Below, one piece after another: positions 1-11,846 of a stretch of 64,000 nt of DNA. A program made the position numbers and the translations under genes. Source of the stretch: Mycolicibacterium neworleansense (GTDB lineage: Bacteria > Actinomycetota > Actinomycetes > Mycobacteriales > Mycobacteriaceae); assembly GCF_001245615.1 (NCBI RefSeq), contig NZ_CWKH01000002.1, forward strand, positions 992,001 through 1,056,000, in the 5' to 3' direction. The notes beneath the pieces were generated by a model. That model saw nothing but the letters and a program-made list of their open reading frames with translations. It searched no databases and was not told the DNA's origin. Position 1 is the first letter of the stretch; each line of letters begins with the position of its first letter.

Positions 1-783
1 GGTCAGCGATCGGCGGATGCCGTTGCCGCGCTGCAGAACCGGGGCTTCAAGACCCGCACCGAACCCCAGCCGGACAACCAGGTCCGGCCGGAGTACGTCA
101 TCGGCACCGATCCGGCGGCCAACAGCATGGCGGCCGCCGGCGACGAGATCACCGTCAATGTGTCGACCGGACCCGAGCAGGCCCAGATTCCCGATGTGGC
201 CGGACTGACCCCGGCCCAGGCCAGACAGAAGCTCAAGGACGCCAAGTTCGAGAAGGTCAAGGAGACCACGAGCCCGTCGACACCGGAGCAGAAGGGCCGC
301 GTGCTCGCGACCAACCCACCGGCGAATCAGACCGCGGGGATCATCTACGAGGTCACCCTCGTGGTGGGTTCGGGCCCGGAGAACACCGCGGTTCCGTCCT
401 GCACCAACCAGGGCGTCGACGTGTGCAAGCAGATCCTGACCGCGTCGGGCTTCACCAGCACCGTCGTCATCGACGTCGACAACACCGCACCCGCGGGCCA
501 GGTCGTCGGTACCGAACCACCCGCTGGAACCTCGGTCCCCAAGGACACACCGATCCAGATCCACGTGTCCAAGGGCAACCAGTTCGTGATGCCCAACCTG
601 GTCGGGCAGTTCTGGGATGAGGCCTACCAACGCCTGAGCGCGCTGGGCTGGACCGGTGTGCTGGACAAGGGCCCGGACGTCCGGGACAGCGGTCAGCGCA
701 CCAATGCGGTGGTCACCCAGAGCCCGCCGCCGGGGACCGGGGTGAACTTCGGCTCGAAGATCACGCTGAGCTTCGCGTCGTAG
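1..783 (+). CDS. pknB: Serine/threonine-protein kinase PknB, C-terminal PASTA part (partial)
   Basis: The reading frame is open from the first base to the TAG at 781-783, so only the last 260 residues are in the window. What is present is the extracellular sensor part. It consists of successive PASTA repeats with recurring patterns such as VPxVxGLT..QA...L and DPxANS...G..I.VxVSxG, about four units, the last ending in TLSFAS. PASTA repeats bind muropeptide and lipid II and localise the kinase that controls cell-wall synthesis and division. The kinase domain and transmembrane helix lie off the left edge. The gene order pknB, trpG-like, DUF881, crgA matches the mycobacterial PknB locus. It converges on trpG with a 23-nt overlap. 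Known substrates of this kinase include CwlM and the MurJ pseudokinase, both also encoded in this window. Confidence 0.95.
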   Translation, partial: GQRSADAVAALQNRGFKTRTEPQPDNQVRPEYVIGTDPAANSMAAAGDEITVNVSTGPEQAQIPDVAGLTPAQARQKLKDAKFEKVKETTSPSTPEQKGRVLATNPPANQTAGIIYEVTLVVGSGPENTAVPSCTNQGVDVCKQILTASGFTSTVVIDVDNTAPAGQVVGTEPPAGTSVPKDTPIQIHVSKGNQFVMPNLVGQFWDEAYQRLSALGWTGVLDKGPDVRDSGQRTNAVVTQSPPPGTGVNFGSKITLSFAS

Positions 784-1435
784 CCGCCGCTACGGCGCGG
801 GCCACCTCGGCTTCGAGGGCGGCCACCAGACGTTCCTCGGGAGCGGCACCGCATACGCCGAGCCAGTTGGCCAGCATGCGGTGTCCGCCTTCGGTCAGGA
901 TCGACTCCGGGTGGAACTGCACCCCGTGGATGGGTAGCTGCCGATGACGCACCGCCATGATGACGCCGCCGTCGGTCTGGCCGATCACCTCGAGTTCATC
1001 GGGCACGGTCTCGGGAAGGATTGTCAGGGAGTGGTAGCGGGTCGCGGTGAACGGGTCCGGCAGACCCTTGAGCACCCCGGCATCGGCGTGGTGCACGACG
1101 CTGGTCTTGCCGTGCAGCAGTTCCGGCGCACGGTCGACGGTTCCGCCGAATGCCACCCCGATGGCCTGGTGGCCGAGGCAGACGCCGAGTAGGGGAGTGC
1201 CGGCCGCCGCACAGGCGTGCACCAGCGGGATGGTGGCTCCGGCCCGTTCCGGGGTACCCGGGCCCGGGCTCAGCAGGACACCGTCGAAGTCGGCTGCCGC
1301 TTTCGCGAGGTCGGCATCGGTGCCCAGGCGTTCGTCGTCGTTGCGCCACACCTGCGCGTCCACCCCGAGCTGGCCCAGATACTGGACCAGGTTGAACACG
1401 AAGCTGTCATAGTTGTCGACGACCAGAACCTGCAT
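761..1435 (-). CDS. trpG: Glutamine amidotransferase, anthranilate / aminodeoxychorismate synthase component II
   Basis: A 224-residue class I glutamine amidotransferase. It hydrolyses glutamine and passes ammonia to the chorismate-binding subunit (TrpE or PabB) for tryptophan or folate synthesis. Visible motifs are the N-terminal VDNYDSFVFNL, the oxyanion strand LLSPGPGTPE, the nucleophile elbow GVCLGHQAIG with the catalytic Cys, and HGVQFHPES carrying the His and Glu of the triad. Length is normal for the family. It starts at ATG 1435 next to the DUF881 gene on the same strand, and its 3' end overlaps pknB in a convergent arrangement. The orthologue at this place in M. tuberculosis is called trpG, but with no trpE nearby a folate role (pabA) is equally possible. 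Confidence 0.9.
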   Translation of the reverse strand: MQVLVVDNYDSFVFNLVQYLGQLGVDAQVWRNDDERLGTDADLAKAAADFDGVLLSPGPGTPERAGATIPLVHACAAAGTPLLGVCLGHQAIGVAFGGTVDRAPELLHGKTSVVHHADAGVLKGLPDPFTATRYHSLTILPETVPDELEVIGQTDGGVIMAVRHRQLPIHGVQFHPESILTEGGHRMLANWLGVCGAAPEERLVAALEAEVARAVAAATTRSSA

Positions 1436-1466
1436 TGACTTAGGCTACCGGCCCCGAAAAGCGGGT

Positions 1467-2216
1467 TTAATAGCCGACAGGCCCCGCCGGTTTCGCGTAG
1501 CGCATCCGCAGGGGCTCGGTGTAGCCGGTGAGCTCGACCTCGGCCCGGGGTTCTTCGGCATAGCCCAACCCGAACCGCACGACGTACTGCTTGTAGAGGG
1601 TCACGTACGGAGCGGCCGCCAGGGCGGCCTGCATGGCGGACGCATCGCCGATCGCGGTGATGACGTACGGCGGGCTGTAGGTCCGGCCGTTGAGCAGCAG
1701 GGTGTTGCCGACGCAGCGAGGGGCCGAGGTGGCGATGATGCGCTGGTCCTGCATCTGGATGCCTTCGGCGCCGGCGCTCCACAGTGCATTCAAGACGGCC
1801 TGGATGTCCTGCTGGTGCACGACGAGGTCATCGGGGGAGGCGTCGCGGGGAAAGCGGCCCTGGGCGTCGCGCTGGGCGTCGTTGAGCGTCACCACCAGGC
1901 CGGGACCGCGCATGGGTACCGTGCCCGCGTCGACGGCCAGCTCGGCGGAGCGCCTGGTGATGGCCTCGAGCGCGGCGTGCGATCCGGGGGATCCGCCGTG
2001 ATGGCTGTCGATCTCGGTGGACAGCGAATCGCGCTGGGCGGTCAGCCGATTTACCGATTGCTGTGCCTCGCGCACCAGGTCGACGAGGCGGGGAGCATCG
2101 CTGCGGCGAATCTCGTCACCGCCGGAGACCCCGTGTGTGGCGGCCAGCAGCAAGCCGGCGGCCAGGCAGATCACCGGTACGCCGAAGCGCCACGGGGATC
2201 GATCCGGTTGGTCCAT
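1467..2216 (-). CDS. DUF881 family membrane-anchored protein (Rv0012 type)
   Basis: A 249-residue protein with one N-terminal transmembrane segment (around VPVICLAAGLLLAATHG), then a coiled-coil-like stretch (LVREAQQSVNRLTAQRDSL) and a globular extracytoplasmic domain typical of DUF881. The domain includes NDAQRD, VVHQQDIQAVLNALW and PYVITAIGD. I chose ATG 2216 because an AGGAGA Shine-Dalgarno sits 7 nt upstream (2223-2228). An upstream in-frame start at 2261 would add 15 residues. It lies 31 nt upstream of trpG on the same strand and is divergent from crgA. The family is often found beside division genes (ylxW and ylxX in firmicutes). The biochemical function is unknown. Confidence 0.85.
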   Translation of the reverse strand: MDQPDRSPWRFGVPVICLAAGLLLAATHGVSGGDEIRRSDAPRLVDLVREAQQSVNRLTAQRDSLSTEIDSHHGGSPGSHAALEAITRRSAELAVDAGTVPMRGPGLVVTLNDAQRDAQGRFPRDASPDDLVVHQQDIQAVLNALWSAGAEGIQMQDQRIIATSAPRCVGNTLLLNGRTYSPPYVITAIGDASAMQAALAAAPYVTLYKQYVVRFGLGYAEEPRAEVELTGYTEPLRMRYAKPAGPVGY

Positions 2217-2310
2217 CACAGTCTCTCCTGGCCGTACAGCTACGTTAGGCTCGTGAGGCATCCTGCCTCATCGTCGCACCGTGTGACGCCGACTGTCCGC
2301 GAAGGTACCC

Positions 2311-2595
2311 ATGCCCAAGTCCAAAGTCCGTAAGAAGAACGATTTCACCATCAAGGCGGTGAGCCGGACTCCGGTCAAGGTGAAAGCCGGGCCGTCGAGT
2401 GTGTGGTTTGTCGCGCTGTTCATCGGCCTCATGCTGTTCGGCCTGCTGTGGCTGCTGGTGTTCCAGTTGGCCGCGACCAACCCGGTGGACACGCCGTCCT
2501 TCCTGCAGTGGATGGCTGACCTGGGTCCGTGGAACTACGCCATCGCCTTTGCTTTCATGATCAGTGGGCTGTTGCTCACGATGCGCTGGCGCTGA
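2311..2595 (+). CDS. crgA: Cell division protein CrgA
   Basis: A 94-residue protein matching the actinobacterial CrgA family. It has a basic cytoplasmic N-terminus ([12 protein letters not shown]) and two transmembrane helices at roughly residues 31-53 and 70-90, joined by a short external loop containing [14 protein letters not shown]. CrgA is a divisome membrane protein that binds FtsZ, FtsQ, FtsI and CwsA and helps recruit peptidoglycan synthases. The length equals the mycobacterial homologue (93-94 aa). It is divergently arranged with the DUF881 gene, leaving about 95 bp for both promoters. cwsA, encoding a known partner, lies 1.3 kb downstream. Confidence 0.95.
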   Translation: MPKSKVRKKNDFTIKAVSRTPVKVKAGPSSVWFVALFIGLMLFGLLWLLVFQLAATNPVDTPSFLQWMADLGPWNYAIAFAFMISGLLLTMRWR

Positions 2596-2685
2596 CCACC
2601 GGCCGCCTCATAATGAATTCATCTTACGTTTTCAGCGTTACCGGTTCAGCAACCATCGCGGTGCTCAATCACATCGTTGTGATTC

Positions 2686-2700
2686 ATCCCCATTGGGGAT
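2686..2700. repeat. 15-bp perfect palindrome
   Basis: ATCCCC-ATT-GGGGAT is a perfect 6-bp dyad with a 3-nt spacer. It lies in the crgA to PH-protein gap, 7 bp before a consensus DnaA box. It could be a protein-binding operator or a short stem. No U-run follows, so it is unlikely to be an intrinsic terminator of crgA. Confidence 0.5.
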
Positions 2701-2706
2701 AGCACC

Positions 2707-2715
2707 TGTGGATAA
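2707..2715 (-). promoter_or_regulatory. Isolated consensus DnaA box
   Basis: TGTGGATAA is the reverse complement of TTATCCACA, the strongest classical DnaA-binding 9-mer. It lies about 13 kb from oriC, immediately before the PH-domain gene. It is visible by eye in the sequence. That DnaA binds here is inference. Confidence 0.5.
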
Positions 2716-2750
2716 CTCCATTAGCCTTGGTAAAAGGGTGTGAACAACCA

Positions 2751-3167
2751 GTGCAGCAAACTCAATGGGGCCCACCGGCCGCCGGAGTCGCTGGTTGCGG
2801 CATAGCCGGTCTCATGATGGCTATCCCGGCTGTGACGCTGATCACAGACCCGCCCGGACGTGTTCTTGCCGGCATAGCTGGCGTGGGATTGCTCACGTTC
2901 GCAACATTGTCGTGGCGGGCACGACCCAAACTGGCAATTAACCAAGACGGTCTCACGGTCGCCGGTTGGTGGCATACCCGGACATATCGCCGCGATGACA
3001 TCCGGCTGATCCGCATCACCGAGTTCCGCCGGATCGCCCGACGGGTCCGCCTCCTGGAGATCGACACGGTCGATGACCGGCTGGAGGTCCTCACGCGGTG
3101 GGACCTGGGGACCGACCCGCTGGACGTCTTGGATGCACTCACACAGGCCGGTTTCACGGCCCGGTGA
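2751..3167 (+). CDS. PH-domain (DUF2581-type) membrane protein (Rv0010c type)
   Basis: A 138-residue protein with two closely spaced N-terminal hydrophobic segments (about residues 10-30 and 38-55) followed by a bacterial PH-like domain. That domain includes RPKLAINQDGLTV, a DDIRLIRI strand and RWDLGTDPLDVLDAL. I chose GTG 2751, giving VQQTQWGPP, because the homologous mycobacterial protein begins at the equivalent residue. The frame also opens at TTG 2727. Its M. tuberculosis counterpart is Rv0010c, between ppiA and crgA as here. The function is unknown. It converges on ppiA, and a strong hairpin lies between the two genes. Confidence 0.8.
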   Translation: MQQTQWGPPAAGVAGCGIAGLMMAIPAVTLITDPPGRVLAGIAGVGLLTFATLSWRARPKLAINQDGLTVAGWWHTRTYRRDDIRLIRITEFRRIARRVRLLEIDTVDDRLEVLTRWDLGTDPLDVLDALTQAGFTAR

Positions 3168-3186
3168 CGAATACCCCCACACAACA

Positions 3187-3216
3187 CGCGACGCCCCCGT
3201 GATCGGGGGCGTCGCG
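3187..3216. terminator. Bidirectional stem-loop terminator between convergent genes
   Basis: A 13-bp perfect inverted repeat, CGCGACGCCCCCG / CGGGGGCGTCGCG, with a TGAT loop. It sits in the 75-bp gap between the stops of the PH-domain gene and ppiA. There is only a weak U-rich tail, as is usual for mycobacterial hairpin terminators. Confidence 0.8.
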
Positions 3217-3242
3217 CATTTGTATGTGCGGGGTTCGGCCCG

Positions 3243-3788
3243 TTATGACACGGTGATCGATTCGATGACAACCGGCTCGGTCGGACGGTCCGAGCGGTCG
3301 GTCGGGGTGGACGCGATGGCGTCGACCACCTTCTGCGACTCCGGATCGACAACCTCACCGAAGATGGTGTGGCGCCGGTTCAGGTGCGGGGTCTTGCCGA
3401 CCGTGATGAAGAACTGGGAGCCGTTGGTGCCCGGCCCGGCGTTGGCCATGGCCAGCAGGTAGGACTTGTCGAACTGCAGCTCGGGGTGGAACTCGTCGGC
3501 GAACTGGAAGCCCGGGCCACCGCGGCCGGTGCCGGTCGGGTCGCCGCCCTGGATCATGAAGCCGTCGATCACCCGGTGGAAGATCGCCCCATCGTAGAAG
3601 GGTCCGGACGTGCCACCCGAGGCGTTCTCGGTGCTGTAGTCCTTCGTGCCCTGCGCCAAGCCGACGAAGTTGGCCACGGTCTTGGGAGCGTGGTTTCCGA
3701 ACAGTGCGATCTTGATATCGCCGCGGTTGGTGTGCAGTGTCGCCGTCGCGGTCTGAATGGGGCTCGTCACGGCTACCCAGTCTGCCAT
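3243..3788 (-). CDS. ppiA: Cyclophilin-type peptidyl-prolyl cis-trans isomerase A
   Basis: A 181-residue cyclophilin that isomerises Xaa-Pro bonds. It shows the conserved core [17 protein letters not shown], the catalytic [15 protein letters not shown] (active-site Arg and Gln), [17 protein letters not shown] and [11 protein letters not shown]. There is no signal peptide, so it is cytoplasmic. I placed the start at ATG 3788 (MADWVAV), which matches the length of mycobacterial PpiA (about 182 aa). An in-frame start 15 nt upstream is possible. It is divergent from cwsA and convergent with the PH-domain gene. Confidence 0.95.
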   Translation of the reverse strand: MADWVAVTSPIQTATATLHTNRGDIKIALFGNHAPKTVANFVGLAQGTKDYSTENASGGTSGPFYDGAIFHRVIDGFMIQGGDPTGTGRGGPGFQFADEFHPELQFDKSYLLAMANAGPGTNGSQFFITVGKTPHLNRRHTIFGEVVDPESQKVVDAIASTPTDRSDRPTEPVVIESITVS

Positions 3789-3915
3789 CCCGGTCGCCGG
3801 CAACCGTCAGATACCCCACCAACGGCCCCAGAGTCGCCCGGAGATGGCAGTCTGGATCGCAGCCGACAAACGGCCGCACTTCACCTCCGCCGCCAGTGCC
3901 CAGAAAGGTGCCCCG

Positions 3916-4317
3916 ATGACCGCGAACGTCGATACCCGGTTGGCCCCCCGTCAGCGTCTAGCCCGCGGCTTGAAATACAGCACTGTCGGCCCGGTCGATG
4001 TCACCCGCGGAGTGGTGGGTATCAGCGCGAACACCGTGTCGGCCGCGGCTGCCGGTCTGCGCAAGCGCTACGAGTCGGGCAAGCTGCGCCGTCAGCTCGC
4101 CGCGGCCGCGCAAGCGGTGGCGGCGCTGCCCGAAGTACTGCAGGAGGCCGCGGCAGCGCCACAGCCCAAATCGCGGCGCCGCCGCCGCCTGGTTTTCGCC
4201 GGGGTCGCGGCGGCGGTCCTGGCGGGCGGAGCGGTGACGTTCTCCATCCTGCGGCGCTCCACCCGGCCCGAGCCCTCACCGCTGCCACCGAGCGTCGACG
4301 TGACACCCCGGCCCTGA
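3916..4317 (+). CDS. cwsA: Cell wall synthesis protein CwsA
   Basis: A 133-residue protein matching the mycobacterial CwsA pattern. It has an N-terminal RLAPRQRLARGLKYS and GPVDVTRG, an amphipathic Ala/Arg-rich helix around residues 45-80, a basic patch RRRRR before one transmembrane segment (about 92-112), and a Pro-rich external tail ending VDVTPRP. CwsA binds CrgA and Wag31 and contributes to polar growth and cell shape. The start at ATG 3916 has AAAGG at 3904-3908. A longer in-frame opening from 3757 overlaps the ppiA start region and lacks family similarity. Confidence 0.9.
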   Translation: MTANVDTRLAPRQRLARGLKYSTVGPVDVTRGVVGISANTVSAAAAGLRKRYESGKLRRQLAAAAQAVAALPEVLQEAAAAPQPKSRRRRRLVFAGVAAAVLAGGAVTFSILRRSTRPEPSPLPPSVDVTPRP

Positions 4318-4357
4318 TCGAAGCCCGGGCCCGCCGTCAAAGCCGTTGTGAGACCGG

Positions 4358-4966
4358 CTATTCCGCCGACGGCTCCTCACAGTCCAGCCATTGACCGCCC
4401 TCTTTGAGGAACGTGTTCGAATCCGTGCTCGTGGCCGGTGGCCGGTCACCGGATTTCCAGGACACGGTCAGATCCGCGGTCGCGTTGTCGCCGGTGACCT
4501 TGACGTTGTCCACCTTGTCGATCGTCACCGTGGTGGTCTGCCGCAGAATCTCGAGGTTGGCAGCCTTGTAGGCCGGTTCGTCGTACCGGATGAGCGCATC
4601 GACGAGTTTGCCGATCGTGGCGTCCGATGCGGTGGGGTACTGCTGTTTGAGCGCCTCGGTCAGCACATCGGCGGGCTTCGCGGCCAGTTCCTCAGGGGTT
4701 CCGGCCTCGCTGATCGGCGGGAACATCGTGTCCGGCTGGGCCAGGACGGCGTCACGGTACTGCGCACAGGTCAGCTCGGCCATCCTGTCGAAGTCGAAGC
4801 CCGCCATCGCGGCTTCCTGCTCGTCGATCAGATCGCGGATCTGTTGTTCGTCACTGGCCGCGGCCTGGGCCGAGGTGGCGGCCGGGCTGGACGGCGCGGG
4901 GGCGCTCTCCGACCCGCACGCGGCGACGGTCATGACGGCCAGTCCCACGATGAACGCTCGTATCAC
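4358..4966 (-). CDS. Putative secreted lipoprotein
   Basis: A 202-residue protein with a lipoprotein signal peptide: MIRAFIVGLAVMT then the lipobox VAAC, with the lipidated Cys at about residue 17. A Pro/Ser/Ala linker and an alpha/beta C-terminal domain follow. The C-terminal half (helical region around DLIDEQEAAMAGFDFDRM, later strands VTIDKVDNVKVTGDNATADLTV) looks like an NTF2-like or DUF4878-type fold, but this is inference from the pattern only. It starts at GTG 4966 with a GAAGAGGG element upstream. It lies downstream of the tRNA-Ala terminator on the same strand and converges on cwsA. The substrate and function are unknown. Confidence 0.75.
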   Translation of the reverse strand: MIRAFIVGLAVMTVAACGSESAPAPSSPAATSAQAAASDEQQIRDLIDEQEAAMAGFDFDRMAELTCAQYRDAVLAQPDTMFPPISEAGTPEELAAKPADVLTEALKQQYPTASDATIGKLVDALIRYDEPAYKAANLEILRQTTTVTIDKVDNVKVTGDNATADLTVSWKSGDRPPATSTDSNTFLKEGGQWLDCEEPSAE

Positions 4967-4991
4967 GGAGTTCCCTCTTCCTCACGGTGGC

Positions 4992-5016
4992 GCTGCCGCC
5001 TGTGGACAGCGGCAGC
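4992..5016. repeat. Inverted repeat with DnaA-like core
   Basis: GCTGCCGC and GCGGCAGC (8-bp arms) flank the 9-nt loop CTGTGGACA, which is close to a reversed mycobacterial DnaA 9-mer. It lies just upstream of the lipoprotein start, after the tRNA-Ala terminator. It could be a second terminator stem or an operator; I cannot tell which. Confidence 0.4.
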
Positions 5017-5045
5017 TTACCGACTGGGACAGTGGTGGTCACGAA

Positions 5046-5083
5046 CAAAAAAAGCGGCTCCGGCGTCTGAGGCCGGAACCGCT
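5046..5083 (-). terminator. Intrinsic terminator of the tRNA-Ile / tRNA-Ala unit
   Basis: Read on the minus strand: stem AGCGGTTCCGGC / GCCGGAGCCGCT, a 7-nt loop, then seven consecutive T residues (plus-strand A-run 5047-5053). It begins 20 nt after the tRNA-Ala 3' end. This is a textbook rho-independent terminator, unusually canonical for a mycobacterium. Confidence 0.9.
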
Positions 5084-5102
5084 CGTGACTGCTCTTGATT
5101 TG

Positions 5103-5175
5103 TGGAGCCTAGGAGATTCGAACTCCTGACATCTGCCTTGCAAAGGCAGCGCTCTACCAACTGAGCTAAGGCCCC
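5103..5175 (-). tRNA. alaT: tRNA-Ala (anticodon TGC)
   Basis: The acceptor stem GGGGCCT pairs with AGGCTCC. The D arm (TAGCTCAGTTGGTAGAGC), an anticodon arm with loop TTTGCAA giving anticodon TGC, and the T arm GTTCGAATC are all present. The discriminator is A and CCA is not encoded. It has the standard 73-nt length. It follows tRNA-Ile in the same orientation, as in the mycobacterial ileT-alaT pair near gyrA. Its first ten bases overlap the end of the small DLW-39-like gene. Confidence 0.97.
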
Positions 5176-5288
5176 GTATCCGGCCGGGGCGGCGTAGCGT
5201 CCGCCTCGTGCCAAATCTCTTCACCGTGGCGCGATCGCCAGACGATCACCGCGGCGGCTGCGATGCCGGCCAGAAGTATGAACCGCAT
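5166..5288 (-). CDS. DLW-39-like 40-aa protein overlapping tRNA-Ala
   Basis: A 40-residue gene between the two tRNAs. It starts at ATG 5288 with GAGAGG 8 nt upstream and stops at TAG 5168-5166, which is nucleotides 8-10 of tRNA-Ala. The product has an N-terminal hydrophobic helix (FILLAGIAAAAVIVW), then RSRHGEEIWHEADAT and a Pro-rich tail. The size, the location beside gyrA and the motif EIWHEA resemble the actinobacterial DLW-39 family of about 39-residue proteins, which have D-L-W followed by an acidic/Ala stretch. The family name is inferred from memory. The function is unknown; a membrane-associated micropeptide is plausible. Confidence 0.65.
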   Translation of the reverse strand: MRFILLAGIAAAAVIVWRSRHGEEIWHEADATPPRPDTGP

Positions 5289-5328
5289 GGCGCAACCTCT
5301 CGATGATCACCGGTTACACCGGGTGTCG

Positions 5329-5402
5329 TGGGCCTAGGAGGACTCGAACCTCCGACCTCTTCGTTATCAGCGAAGCGCTCTAACCGCCTGAGCTATAGGC
5401 CC
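5329..5402 (-). tRNA. ileT: tRNA-Ile (anticodon GAT)
   Basis: A 74-nt gene with acceptor GGGCCTA / TAGGCCC, a D arm (TAGCTCAGGCGGTTAGAGC), an anticodon loop CTGATAA giving anticodon GAT, T arm GGTTCGAGTCC, and discriminator A. CCA is not encoded. It is the first gene of the tRNA-Ile / small protein / tRNA-Ala unit. Confidence 0.97.
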
Positions 5403-5458
5403 GAAAATTGGGATCGACCGAGCGCAGAGATTACCGCACGGGGGCGCCGACTCCCAAA

Positions 5459-6342
5459 TCAATCCCGGTCGGCCAGCGTGACCTCGACCCCGCCGACCAG
5501 ATCGGTGGTCAGGTTGTAGATGAACGCCCCGATGGTCGCCATCGCGCACAGCACCACGATGTTCACCAGGCCGATCAGCGCCGCCCCGCCGAAAATCGTT
5601 CCACTGGAAACCAATTCGCCTCCAGAGGCGCCGCTGGCACTGGTCAGCAGGTCACCGACGTTGCTGTTGAGCTTGCTCCACACACCCATGGCGCCGAGCA
5701 CCAGGTAGAGGAACGCCACCGCGATCATCCATACGAAGAACAGGACGACCGACAGCACCAGCGAGACCTTCAGCACAGTCCACGGGTCAACCCGGCGGAT
5801 CTGCATGCTGGCTCGCACCGGACCCTGATGCGCGGTGCGGCCCGACACCTGGATCCGGGTGGTCGGGGAGTTGCTCGAGGATCGGGCCGCCGGGGCATCG
5901 GCAGAGGCCTTGCGCTGCGGTGTGCGCACCGTGGGTCCGGACAGGTCCGGGATCTCGCTCGCATACGCCTCGGGACGCACCGGCTCGTTGCGCGGAGCCG
6001 ACGACGTCGGTGGGGCAGCGGGAGCCGAGGCCGGACGGGCCGGACGGGGCTGCTGCTCGGTGTCCTTGGTCTCGTTACCGGCGACGAAGCGCTGCAGCCG
6101 GGCTTCCACACCCGGTGAGTGCGCGCTGGGGGCGTGGGCGGCGTCCTCGCGCGGCTCCGCACCGGCCCGGTTCCGCGCTGCCACGGCGGCGCCTCACCCG
6201 TCTCGGTGATCTGACCGCCGCCGGCGCGGACCCCGGTCGACTTGGTCGCCGACGCGGGGCCCTCGGACCCGGTACCCGAGCCGTTGGAGCTGCCGGGCCG
6301 GTCGCCCGCTCGCGGGTACCCCGGCTCGCTCGGTGAACTCAC
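5459..6342 (-). CDS. DUF3566 membrane protein (Rv0007 type), apparent frameshift
   Basis: The gene probably starts at GTG 6342, with AAGGAG 8-13 nt upstream. The N-terminal part (about 55 residues, Gly/Ser/Pro-rich, ending in PPWQRG) is in one frame. The rest continues in another frame from about 6173 to the stop at 5459. The second part has a disordered Pro/Ala-rich region and the motif [14 protein letters not shown]. Its DUF3566 domain has two transmembrane helices ([15 protein letters not shown] and [19 protein letters not shown]) around a [14 protein letters not shown] loop, ending VTLADRD. One extra base near 6172-6177 would join the frames as WQRGNRAGAEP. Alternatively translation starts at GTG 6184, which has no good ribosome site, giving 241 residues. 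The function is unknown. The gene sits just downstream of gyrA as in other mycobacteria. Confidence 0.75.
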
Positions 6343-6394
6343 CTAACAGCTCCTTAGCTCAGGCCGAGGTCCGCGGCGGGCCTCAGCGACAGCG

Positions 6395-8899
<2,505 letters not shown>

Positions 8900-9029
8900 G
8901 TGTTCCTCGCTCGTTGGCTCGGCTTGATGCGGTCAAAGGCCTTGGGCGCGCGGCGTGAATTACGGTGGCGCGCAGGGCAGGTGCGTACTCGAGCTCACAG
9001 GAGAATGCTGTGTGCATCGGTGGGTCTGC

Positions 9030-11174
<2,145 letters not shown>

Positions 11175-11267
11175 CTAACTGCGCCGTGCGCGGAATTTCT
11201 CGGGCATTGGTGCCTCCGGACGCTTGAGGAGATCCATTTCGGGCGTCTCGGCGTTCTCAGCGCAGTC

Positions 11268-11846
11268 CTAGCCGTAGGTATCGCGGGGGCCGCGGCCGGC
11301 GACGTGATACCGGCCCTTTCGCCAGGACGGGCCGACCGGGCCCACGATCTTCAGTGAGGTCACCACACCGTCGCCGACCGCGGCGGCGATCTTGGCCAGC
11401 AGCTGGGACTGCACCATCCGCAGCTGAGTGGCCCATGCGGTGGATTCCGCCGAGACGGTCAGCACACCCTCGTTGAGGGCTGTCGGGTTGGCGTGGTCGG
11501 CGATCTGGTCTCCGACCACAGTCCGCCAGCGACCGAACACCGAACCCTCGGCGACCCTCGAGGACCAGCCCCGCACCTTGGCCAGATCCCGTGTCGCCGC
11601 GCCGAGTGGCTGCGGATCGCGCACGTCGGGACCCGGACCGGACCAGCTGCGGCGCCGGCCGGCATTGCCCGCCACGCGCCGGACCGGAGCGCTGCGGCCA
11701 CGACCGACATCCTTGCCCTGGCTGCGGGCCGCGCCTCGAGCCTCTTCCAGGGTGCGGCGCACCAGATCCATCCCGCGCATGCGGGTCAACTCTTCGGGCG
11801 AAACGGCCGGGGCCGGGTCGGAGGACTCGCCGGGATCGTTCGTCAT
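11268..11846 (-). CDS. dciA: DciA family (DUF721) replicative helicase loader
   Basis: A 192-residue protein with a disordered basic N-terminal half and a C-terminal DUF721 domain. Domain motifs are [38 protein letters not shown] and [10 protein letters not shown]. DciA is the ancestral bacterial helicase operator that helps place DnaB at the origin. Its ATG at 11846 overlaps the recF stop by 4 nt, so the two are translationally coupled. The orthologue in M. tuberculosis is Rv0004. Its position in the dnaA-gyrA cluster suits a replication-initiation role. Confidence 0.9.
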   Translation of the reverse strand: MTNDPGESSDPAPAVSPEELTRMRGMDLVRRTLEEARGAARSQGKDVGRGRSAPVRRVAGNAGRRRSWSGPGPDVRDPQPLGAATRDLAKVRGWSSRVAEGSVFGRWRTVVGDQIADHANPTALNEGVLTVSAESTAWATQLRMVQSQLLAKIAAAVGDGVVTSLKIVGPVGPSWRKGRYHVAGRGPRDTYG

